Origin: an uncultured Bacilli bacterium
GTDB taxonomy: Bacteria > Bacillota_I > Bacilli_A > RF39 > UBA660
Direction of reading: 5' to 3'
NCBI GenBank assembly: GCA_947629425.1
Contig: CANRDR010000030.1
Coordinates: forward strand, 1 to 13,398
DNA: 13,398 nucleotides
In this document: piece by piece, positions 5,760 to 11,368 of the stretch
Layout of the letters: the number at the start of each line of letters is the position of its first letter
How positions within the stretch are numbered: position 1 is the first letter of the stretch
Program-made: the position numbers and the translations under genes
The notes under the pieces: model-generated
Seen by the model: only the letters and a program-made list of their open reading frames with translations
Databases searched by the model: none
Told to the model about the DNA's origin: nothing

Positions 5760-6439
5760 CTGTCCTCCAAAAATTTATCTATATATAATGGTTTTAATAT
5801 TTTTAAATCATCTTTACAATTTAATTTACCTTCTATTAACAAAAAACATGAATTGCTATCAATATTATCATAAACAAATTGTAATTTTCTTAATCCAAAA
5901 TTATATTTTTTAAATAATTCTAATATTTCTGTAAATCTTTCATTTCTATGTACTAAATATAAACTACCACTATATTTTAATATTTCACTTGATTTTTTTA
6001 TTATATCTTCTAAAGTTATTTTTATTTCATGTCTTGCAATTGCCTTAGAATCATTTTTATTTATTAGTGATGTTTTATCATATTTAAAATATGGTGGATT
6101 ACATGTTACTATATCAAAATAATTATCATATCCATTCAAATTTAAAACATCTAAATTTAGTAGTTTTATGTTATCTATATTATTAAGTTTTATGCTTTCT
6201 AATGCCATATCATATATATTCTTTTGTATTTCTATACCATATATATTTTTATTAAATTTAGTAGATAAAATTAATGGTATAGGTGCATTACCTGTACATA
6301 AATCTATTATATTTTTACATCTATCAGTTATATTCACAAATTCAGCAAGTAATACTGAATCTATTGAATATTTAAAACAACTTTTATCTTGATATATTTT
6401 TAAATTATAACCTAATAAATCATTTATCACTATAATCAA
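5756..6439 (-). CDS. trmN6: tRNA1(Val) A37 N6-methyltransferase family (YabB/TrmN6-like)
   Basis: The 227-residue protein is a class I SAM-dependent methyltransferase. Motif I is IIDLCTGNAPIPL (about 44-56), the next acidic motif is YGIEIQ (about 67-72), and the N6-adenine methylase signature NPPYFK is at 114-119. The N-terminal stretch with FKYSIDSVLLAEF is characteristic of the YabB/YfiC family, which methylates A37 of a valine tRNA in E. coli; the exact tRNA here is inferred. The first in-frame start is TTG at 6439, overlapping the ricT end by 20 bases; GTG at 6430 is an alternative and neither has a convincing Shine-Dalgarno, so coupling to ricT translation is likely. In B. subtilis yabB lies in the same order after yaaT. 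The GIY-YIG gene and rsmI usually next to it are absent here. Confidence 0.88.
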   Translation of the reverse strand: MIIVINDLLGYNLKIYQDKSCFKYSIDSVLLAEFVNITDRCKNIIDLCTGNAPIPLILSTKFNKNIYGIEIQKNIYDMALESIKLNNIDNIKLLNLDVLNLNGYDNYFDIVTCNPPYFKYDKTSLINKNDSKAIARHEIKITLEDIIKKSSEILKYSGSLYLVHRNERFTEILELFKKYNFGLRKLQFVYDNIDSNSCFLLIEGKLNCKDDLKILKPLYIDKFLEDR

Positions 6440-7196
6440 CTACTTTATCTTCATCATTTATAGTAACGGTTACTTTTTTATTTATTACATCTATTGATTT
6501 TACTATTCCTTTTTCTTTTTCTACTTTAATTTCATCACCAACTTTTGGTAATTCTTCACGAATTTGTGTATAAGTTTCATCTTCATATTGTAAACAACAT
6601 AGAAGTCTTCCACATGCTCCATTTATATTGCTAGGATTTAATGATATATTTTGATTTTTTGCCATATTTATTGATATACCTTTAATATCACCTTTAAATC
6701 TTTTACAACATATTGTTAGTCCACATAATCCTATGCCACCAATTTCACGTGCTTTATCACGTACACCTATTTGATGTAATTCTATATGAGTTTTATATTT
6801 AGATGCTAAATACTTTACTAATTCTCTAAAATCTACTCTTTCATCTGCAACAAAATTAATTGTTAATTGTTTTTTATCAAATGTAAAGTTAGCATCAACT
6901 ATTCTCATAGGAATATTATCTTTAATTACTTTCTTTTTTGTATCTTCACATACTATAGTAGCATCTTTTAAGTTATCTAAATAAGTATTATAGTCTTTTT
7001 TTGTTGCTTTTCTAATTACAGGTTTTAATTCATAATCTATATTATCATCAGTTACAGTTTCTTTTACAACTGTACCTAATTGTATACCTTTTTCTGTTTC
7101 AACAATTACATAATCATCTTTATTTAATTCAATATCATTATTTTCAAAATAATATTCTTTTCCATCTTTTTTAAATATTACACTTATAACACTCAT
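6420..7196 (-). CDS. ricT: PSP1-domain protein RicT (YaaT), RNase Y-associated factor
   Basis: RicT (YaaT) forms the Ric complex with RicA and RicF in B. subtilis, binds [4Fe-4S] clusters and directs RNase Y-dependent mRNA maturation; it is also needed for sporulation and competence. The protein carries the PSP1 domain and the conserved cysteine groups GLCGLTICCKRF (C158, C163, C164) and NGACGRLLCCLQYE (C195, C200, C201). ATG at 7196 is preferred (258 residues) because AGGAAG lies 8 bases before it; GTG at 7205 would overlap holB. It starts 1 base after the holB stop, the usual holB-yaaT order in Bacillota. Partner genes for RicA and RicF are not in this window. Confidence 0.93.
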   Translation of the reverse strand: MSVISVIFKKDGKEYYFENNDIELNKDDYVIVETEKGIQLGTVVKETVTDDNIDYELKPVIRKATKKDYNTYLDNLKDATIVCEDTKKKVIKDNIPMRIVDANFTFDKKQLTINFVADERVDFRELVKYLASKYKTHIELHQIGVRDKAREIGGIGLCGLTICCKRFKGDIKGISINMAKNQNISLNPSNINGACGRLLCCLQYEDETYTQIREELPKVGDEIKVEKEKGIVKSIDVINKKVTVTINDEDKVVDYSDK

Positions 7197-7197
7197 T

Positions 7198-7914
7198 TTA
7201 TTCACTTCCTAACATTAAATAATCTAATACATAATCTATATTTACATTCTTATTTAATAATGTAATCGCTCTATTTAATTTTCTTATAATTATTATATCT
7301 TTTTCATTTAATTTTTTATATAAGTAATTTAAATATTGTTCAAACATATTTATTAAATCAGTTCTTTCATATTTTTCAAATAATTTTTTTGCATTAAATA
7401 TATCATATGGTTTACTATTATATAAAAACTTTTCTATTAAATCAAATTCATTATTATCTAATTCATTATTTATTTCATAAAATACATTTATCGTTTGACA
7501 TCTACTTTTTATAGTAGGTAATACTGAATCTAAATTAGTTGTTATAAAAAATGCTATTATACCATTTGATGGTTCTTCTAAAAATTTTAGTATTACGTTA
7601 GCACTAGATGGATTTAATTTATGTACTTCTTCTATTACATAAATTCTATATTTATTTATATAAGATGTTGTTTGAAAAAAACTTTTTAAATTTGATACTT
7701 CTTCTTTTAATATTTTATTTTTATCACTTTTTTCTATTATTTGTAAATCTGAACTTATTTTATTTAAATTATCTACATTATTTATATTTTTAATTAGTGT
7801 ATATACATCTTTTTTACAGTTATCAAAATCATTTGTATAAAAAATAAAAGAATGGGAATTTTTATTTCCATCGAATTCTTCATTTATTTCTTTAAAACGT
7901 TCATTTATATACAA
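7198..7914 (-). CDS. holB: DNA polymerase III delta' subunit
   Basis: Delta' is the stator of the clamp loader and works with the dnaX product encoded upstream. The protein (239 residues from TTG at 7914) lacks a Walker A motif, as expected for delta', but keeps the clamp-loader core: KYRIYVIEEVHKLNPSSAN (degenerate Walker B), KFLEEPSNG, ITTNLDSVLPTIKSRCQ with the SRC motif. The N-terminus is reduced and has no zinc-binding cysteines. It is shorter than B. subtilis HolB (about 329), with a shortened first domain. TTG at 7914 is chosen because AGGTGG (7925-7920) precedes it by 5 bases; GTG at 7923 would lie within that ribosome binding site. It follows the bofA-like stop by 2 bases. Confidence 0.9.
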   Translation of the reverse strand: MYINERFKEINEEFDGNKNSHSFIFYTNDFDNCKKDVYTLIKNINNVDNLNKISSDLQIIEKSDKNKILKEEVSNLKSFFQTTSYINKYRIYVIEEVHKLNPSSANVILKFLEEPSNGIIAFFITTNLDSVLPTIKSRCQTINVFYEINNELDNNEFDLIEKFLYNSKPYDIFNAKKLFEKYERTDLINMFEQYLNYLYKKLNEKDIIIIRKLNRAITLLNKNVNIDYVLDYLMLGSE

Positions 7915-7916
7915 TA

Positions 7917-8093
7917 TTACCACCTACTTAAAAATAATAATAACATCACTCCTGGAAATTTTAGAAAGTACGCTACTAGAAATGTAAAGATATTTATTGG
8001 TATGTTATATCCTAGTTTAGATAAAAATATGTTGAAGATAAATAAGTATATTATTGACAAACATATATTCTTTACTACTTTTATTAATTTCAT
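7917..8093 (-). CDS. bofA: BofA-like small membrane protein (pro-sigma-K processing inhibitor family)
   Basis: A 58-residue frame starts at ATG 8093 and stops at TAA 7919-7917. A ribosome binding site (AGGTGAAATATT) precedes the ATG. The product is MKLIKVVKN, a first hydrophobic segment (about 10-26), then YNIPINIFTFLVAYFLKFPGVMLLLFL (about residues 29-55). The PxNxFT...PGV pattern at the C-terminus is that of BofA, which in B. subtilis (about 87 residues) restrains the SpoIVFB protease acting on pro-sigma-K. Here only the conserved C-terminal core and one upstream membrane segment remain. Position supports the call: bofA follows recR by one gene in Bacillus. Whether it still works in sporulation or in another membrane-protease context is unknown. 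Confidence 0.75.
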   Translation of the reverse strand: MKLIKVVKNICLSIIYLFIFNIFLSKLGYNIPINIFTFLVAYFLKFPGVMLLLFLSRW

Positions 8094-8129
8094 AATATTT
8101 CACCTATAAAATATTATGCATAATATACT

Positions 8130-8726
8130 TTAAATATCTTTTCTATCTTTTAATGCTCTATCAAGTGTTATTGAATCTAAATAGTCTAATTCTACTCCGG
8201 CTGGTATTCCATATGATAATCTAGTTATTTTTACATTATGTCCATCTAATATTTTTTTTAAATATAATGTAGTTGTTTCTCCTTCAATAGATGGTTTTAG
8301 TGCAATAATAACTTCTTTATCACCTTTTATTTCATCTATTCTTTTTACTAAACTATCTATATTTAATTCATCAGGAGTTATTCCATCTATAGGTGATATA
8401 ACTCCATTTAAAACATGATATTTACCATCATAATTACCAGTTTTTTCAAAATTTGCAACACTTTTATAATCTTCTACTACACATATAATACTATCATTTC
8501 TAAATTTATTAGAACATATTGGACATATTTCTTTATCAGTTATATATCCACATGTTTTACATCTAACAATATTATTTTTTAAATCATTAATAGATGTTGA
8601 CAAGTTATTAACATCTTCTTGATTCATTTCTATTATACTTAATGCAAGACGCTCTGCTGTCTTTTCACCTATTCCTTCTAATTTTTTAAAAGAATCAATA
8701 GTTTTATTTAAAATATCAGGATACAT
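8130..8726 (-). CDS. recR: Recombination mediator protein RecR
   Basis: RecR works with RecO and RecF to load RecA at gaps. The 198 residues match the family length (about 198-200) and its domains: helix-hairpin-helix (KLEGIGEKTAERLA, about 15-28); a C4 zinc finger (C56, C59, C68, C71 in CKTCGYITDKEICPIC); a Toprim domain (IICVVEDYKSV at about 80-90, then ALKPSIEGE); and the C-terminal TRLSYGIPAG and ITLDRALKDRK segments. The ATG overlaps or abuts the yaaK stop, with AGGTGG upstream, so the two are translationally coupled. The dnaX-yaaK-recR trio is one of the most conserved operons in bacteria. No anomaly seen. Confidence 0.98.
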   Translation of the reverse strand: MYPDILNKTIDSFKKLEGIGEKTAERLALSIIEMNQEDVNNLSTSINDLKNNIVRCKTCGYITDKEICPICSNKFRNDSIICVVEDYKSVANFEKTGNYDGKYHVLNGVISPIDGITPDELNIDSLVKRIDEIKGDKEVIIALKPSIEGETTTLYLKKILDGHNVKITRLSYGIPAGVELDYLDSITLDRALKDRKDI

Positions 8727-9019
8727 TAAAATAATCCACCTAAAGATTTACTATAAGCACCTAATTTTTTTTCAATTTCTTTTTCTATTTTTTTATGTGC
8801 ATCTGATATTGCAATTTTTAACATATCTTCTAAGCATTCAATATCTTCTTGATCCATTGTTGTTTTATTTTTTATTGTTACTTTTTTTAATTCTTTATTT
8901 CCATATATTTCTACTTCTACCCATTCACTTGTTCCAGTAAATACTGTTTCATATATTTCTTCTTGTTTTTTTTGTATGTCTTTTTGCATTTTTTGCACTT
9001 GTGCCATTAAATTATTCAT
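8726..9019 (-). CDS. yaaK: YbaB/EbfC nucleoid-associated protein
   Basis: A 97-residue protein of the YbaB/EbfC (YaaK) family, small homodimeric DNA-binding proteins with tweezer-like coiled arms found between dnaX and recR. The N-terminal helix MNNLMAQVQKMQKDIQKKQEE and the core TGTSEWVEVEIYGNKELKKVTI are typical, as is the acidic middle helix DIECLEDMLKIAISDAHKKIE. ATG at 9019 is preceded by AGGAG with 6 bases between. It follows dnaX by 9 bases and touches recR. The precise physiological role of the family is not settled. Confidence 0.95.
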   Translation of the reverse strand: MNNLMAQVQKMQKDIQKKQEEIYETVFTGTSEWVEVEIYGNKELKKVTIKNKTTMDQEDIECLEDMLKIAISDAHKKIEKEIEKKLGAYSKSLGGLF

Positions 9020-9028
9020 AATATTCTC

Positions 9029-10621
9029 CTATCTAACTTCTATTATATCACTACCGAATATATCTTGTGCTAAATTTTTTACTTTATCATCTTCTATTTT
9101 TATATTTTCTATTTCATTTATATATTCGTATTTTTTATTTTTATTTTTTATAAAGTTATCTTTTTCTTTTTTCCATTCATTTATAGATAATCCTATAAAT
9201 TTATATTCTGTTTTATATATTGTATTAAAAGAGTTTTCTATATCTTCTAATTTTGAATTAAATATTACTGATTCACTTTCAACATTAAATGAAAATAGTA
9301 TATTATTTGTTGAAGCAACTTCAATGTTTGCATTTTCTATATATCCTAATAAGTTATATTCGTTATTATTTTTTAAAGTTTCTATATATTCATTCCATTT
9401 AATTTTAAATTCTGTTTTATATTCTTTTGAACAATTATAGAAACTATTATTAATTCTTATTTCTTTTAATTTTTGTTCATTTACATTATCAGTTTTTTCA
9501 TCTAATATTGTTTCATTTTCCTTTTCTATATTATTATCATTTTCATTTTTCATTTCCTTAGTTTGATTTTCAATTTCTTTTGGTTTTTCATCAGAAATTA
9601 TTTCCCGGGAAATAATTTGATTGAATTCAAATGATATTAGTTCTACTTTTATAAGTGTAAAAGGGTTTACAATTTGATTAGATTGTATTGTAATATTGTT
9701 CAATCTATTTATTAATTCTCTTATTTTGTCTACATATTTCATTTCATTTATTATTTTATCTAATAAATATTCTATGAAATTATTTATGAAATTAAAAGGT
9801 GTTACTCCACTTTTGTTTATTTCATCTATGGTTTTATCTATTGCTTTTTTATCATTTTGTAATAAATATGTAAATAAGTCATCCATTTTTGACTTTGTTA
9901 ATACTCCAAAACAACTTTCAACTAATTTACTGTCAACTTTTTCGTTTAATTTTGAAACTTGATCTAAGTATCCTAATGCGTCTCTCAAACATCCATCAGA
10001 TAATTTTACAATTTCTTGTAAAGCTTCATCATCAATTGTAACATTTTCTTTTTCTGCAATTGTTTTTAAATGGTTTTGCATTAAATCATTTGGTATTTTT
10101 GAAAAGTCAAATCTTTGACATCTAGACATTACTGTATCAGGTATTTTATTAATTTCTGTCGTTGCTAATATAAATATAACATGACTAGGTGGTTCTTCTA
10201 ATGTTTTTAAAAAGGCATTCCATGCACTATTTGAAAGCATGTGTACTTCATCAATAATATATACTTTATATTTTGAATTATAAGGTGCAATTTTTACGCT
10301 ATCACGAAGCATTCTTATTTCTTCAACACCATTATTGCTTGCTGCATCTATTTCTATTATATCAGCAGATTCATTATATTCTTTACATCTATCGCAATTA
10401 TCACAAGAAATACCATTTTCATTATGTAAACAATTTAGTGTTTTTGCAAATATTTTGGCTGTACTTGTTTTTCCTGTACCTCTAGGCCCAGTAAATATAT
10501 ATGCATGTGCAATTTTGTTAAGTTTTATCGAATTAGATAATACTTCTTTTATGTTTTCTTGTCCTATTAATTCATTAAAATTTTTAGGTCTATATTTTCT
10601 GTAAAATACCTTATAATCCAT
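9029..10621 (-). CDS. dnaX: DNA polymerase III subunit gamma/tau
   Basis: DnaX is the clamp-loader motor of the replisome. The 530-residue protein has an AAA+ module with Walker A GPRGTGKT (45-52), the DnaX zinc-binding cysteines C64, C73, C76 and C79, Walker B IIDEVH (122-127), sensor-1 LATTE (152-156) and SRCQRFDF with the SRC motif (167-169). After the collar domain comes an acidic, Lys/Glu/Asn-rich linker (about 343-395) and a tau-like C-terminal domain for contacting polymerase. I found no in-frame slippery heptamer suggesting a programmed gamma frameshift. ATG at 10621 follows GGAGG by 7 bases; that site sits in a hairpin. A Noc-type palindrome is embedded at codons 336-341. Next come yaaK and recR; holB, the partner subunit, is four genes on. 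Confidence 0.97.
   Translation of the reverse strand: MDYKVFYRKYRPKNFNELIGQENIKEVLSNSIKLNKIAHAYIFTGPRGTGKTSTAKIFAKTLNCLHNENGISCDNCDRCKEYNESADIIEIDAASNNGVEEIRMLRDSVKIAPYNSKYKVYIIDEVHMLSNSAWNAFLKTLEEPPSHVIFILATTEINKIPDTVMSRCQRFDFSKIPNDLMQNHLKTIAEKENVTIDDEALQEIVKLSDGCLRDALGYLDQVSKLNEKVDSKLVESCFGVLTKSKMDDLFTYLLQNDKKAIDKTIDEINKSGVTPFNFINNFIEYLLDKIINEMKYVDKIRELINRLNNITIQSNQIVNPFTLIKVELISFEFNQIISREIISDEKPKEIENQTKEMKNENDNNIEKENETILDEKTDNVNEQKLKEIRINNSFYNCSKEYKTEFKIKWNEYIETLKNNNEYNLLGYIENANIEVASTNNILFSFNVESESVIFNSKLEDIENSFNTIYKTEYKFIGLSINEWKKEKDNFIKNKNKKYEYINEIENIKIEDDKVKNLAQDIFGSDIIEVR
9599..9614. promoter_or_regulatory. Noc binding site (NBS-type palindrome) inside dnaX
   Basis: TATTTCCCGGGAAATA matches the B. 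subtilis Noc-binding sequence ATTTCCCGGGAAAT perfectly. It is the centre of a perfect 24-bp palindrome (9595-9618). It lies in the low-conservation linker of DnaX and forces the codons TCC and CGG, uncommon in this AT-rich gene. Noc is the ParB paralogue that binds such sites, recruits DNA to the membrane and blocks division over the nucleoid. Confidence 0.75.
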
Positions 10622-10626
10622 AATAA

Positions 10627-10659
10627 AACCTCCATATTTATTCTATCAAATTGGAGGTT
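10627..10659 (-). promoter_or_regulatory. Hairpin masking the dnaX ribosome binding site, possibly a tadA terminator
   Basis: On the minus strand AACCTCCA (10659-10652) and TGGAGGTT (10634-10627) form a perfect 8-bp stem around 17 bases, and the 3' arm contains the dnaX Shine-Dalgarno GGAGG. The arm is followed by TTATTATG, so the same hairpin could weakly terminate tadA transcription. Confidence 0.55.
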
Positions 10660-10684
10660 ACAAGTCTATTAAAATAGGTATATT

Positions 10685-11092
10685 TTATCTTAATTTATTA
10701 AAGCAGTCATTAATTAATTGTTGAAAACTTTCTTTTTTATTATCATACAGTTGTTCGTATATTGTTTTATCATATTTGTTAGTTATTTTGCCTTTTTTTA
10801 ATATATAATAAACTTTGTTAATTCTAGACTCAGAAATAAGTTCCTTACACATATTGCATGGTTCTAAACTAACATACATATCACAATCATTTAAATTCCA
10901 TCTTTTTAGTTTTTCATATGCTTTTATTAAGCATAATATTTCAGCATGATATAATGGATTTTGTTTTATATTTTTTTTATTATATGCTTTTGCAATTATT
11001 TTATTATTTTTTACGATAATCGCACTTACTGGTATATCATTTTTTTTGCTAGCCTTTTTTGCTAATTTATATAGTATTTGTTCATAATTCAT
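10685..11092 (-). CDS. tadA: tRNA-specific adenosine-34 deaminase (TadA-type)
   Basis: TadA deaminates the wobble adenosine of tRNA-Arg(ACG) to inosine in the cytoplasm. The cytidine-deaminase fold is shown by the zinc/proton-shuttle motif HAE (H49, E51) and the zinc ligands in SLEPCNMC (C79, C82). The usual TadA PCPMC is PCNMC here. The length of 135 residues is slightly below the usual 150-165. I start at ATG 11092 because GGAG lies 6 bases before it; the earlier ATG at 11104 would sit on the edge of the SRP RNA T run with no ribosome binding site. No promoter is apparent in the 12-base gap after the SRP RNA, so expression probably depends on read-through of its terminator. Bacillus has tadA upstream of the SRP RNA gene; the order is swapped here. 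A generic nucleoside deaminase is the alternative. Confidence 0.85.
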   Translation of the reverse strand: MNYEQILYKLAKKASKKNDIPVSAIIVKNNKIIAKAYNKKNIKQNPLYHAEILCLIKAYEKLKRWNLNDCDMYVSLEPCNMCKELISESRINKVYYILKKGKITNKYDKTIYEQLYDNKKESFQQLINDCFNKLR

Positions 11093-11104
11093 ATTTATCT
11101 CCAT

Positions 11105-11184
11105 AAAAAAATGTGCACATTAATATTATTTAATATGGCTGCTGCGTTCCCGCCCTGACCAGGTAATAAAAACATTAATTGCAC
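11105..11184 (-). ncRNA. ffs: Signal recognition particle RNA, small bacterial (4.5S-like) type
   Basis: The minus strand contains GGTCAGGGCGGGAACGCAGC followed by AGCC: domain IV of SRP RNA with the Ffh-binding internal loops and GGAA-type tetraloop. Flanking arms pair to close the hairpin: 5' GTGCA-ATTAAT (11184 onward) with 3' ATTAAT-G-TGCAC ending at 11113. A run of seven T (11111-11105) follows as terminator. The RNA is about 80 nt and lacks the Alu domain of Bacillus scRNA (about 270 nt), so it is the short form. The predicted start at 11184-11185 agrees with its promoter. It partners Ffh to target membrane proteins. Confidence 0.95.
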
Positions 11185-11190
11185 GTATTA

Positions 11191-11219
11191 ATAATAACAT
11201 TTTTATTTTATTTAATCAA
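11191..11219 (-). promoter_or_regulatory. Promoter of the SRP RNA (and probably of tadA and the genes downstream)
   Basis: TTGATT (11219-11214), a 17-base spacer and TATTAT (11196-11191). The predicted start 6-7 bases on coincides with the first paired base of the SRP RNA stem, an independent agreement that supports both calls. Confidence 0.75.
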
Positions 11220-11262
11220 TTTATTTTTATCTTAACTAACTTTTTAAATTTATTTTCTTCAA

Positions 11263-11278
11263 TGTTTCACGTGAAACC
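11263..11278. promoter_or_regulatory. parS: parS site 1 (ParB/Spo0J binding)
   Basis: TGTTTCACGTGAAACC matches the parS consensus TGTTNCACGTGAAACA at all but the last base. It lies in the gyrA-SRP RNA intergenic region, as expected near an origin. Confidence 0.93.
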
Positions 11279-11323
11279 TTATTATATTTAAATAATTAAA
11301 TTAATATTACATTTTATATTTTA

Positions 11324-11339
11324 TGTTTCACGTGAAACA
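11324..11339. promoter_or_regulatory. parS: parS site 2 (ParB/Spo0J binding)
   Basis: TGTTTCACGTGAAACA is a perfect parS match, part of an 18-bp palindrome (11323-11340). Its centre is 61 bp, about six helical turns, from that of site 1. It abuts the gyrA terminator hairpin. Confidence 0.96.
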
Positions 11340-11342
11340 TAA

Positions 11343-11368
11343 AAGGAATAGTTTTTATTCTATTCCTT
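11343..11368 (-). terminator. Intrinsic terminator of gyrA overlapping its stop codon
   Basis: On the minus strand AAGGAATAG (11368-11360) and CTATTCCTT (11351-11343) form a 9-bp stem with an 8-base loop. The 5' arm includes the gyrA stop TAG. The U tract is short (CCTTTTATG), so termination may be partial. Confidence 0.6.

Noticed and set aside
6743..6751. TTTCACGTG inside ricT as parS
   Set aside because: Only one half-site matches; the other side reads CTTTA.
7852..8109. 85-codon plus-strand ORF between holB and recR
   Set aside because: It lies opposite the bofA-like gene, which has a ribosome binding site, family motif and syntenic position; the plus-strand frame has none.
9165..9180. 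Programmed -1 frameshift in dnaX at A-AAA-AAG
   Set aside because: The A6G run is present, but the reading frame is AAA-AAA-GAA, not the phase needed for -1 slippage, and no stop-associated stem is evident. The site also lies near the C-terminus, not at the gamma/tau junction.
8976..9440. 154-codon plus-strand ORF over dnaX/yaaK
   Set aside because: Phe/Ser/Leu-rich translation typical of the reverse strand of Lys/Glu/Asn-rich genes; it overlaps well-conserved coding sequence.
11185..11359. oriC DnaA-box cluster beside the parS sites
   Set aside because: No convincing TTATNCACA boxes are present in this gap; the origin must lie elsewhere, probably beyond gyrA.
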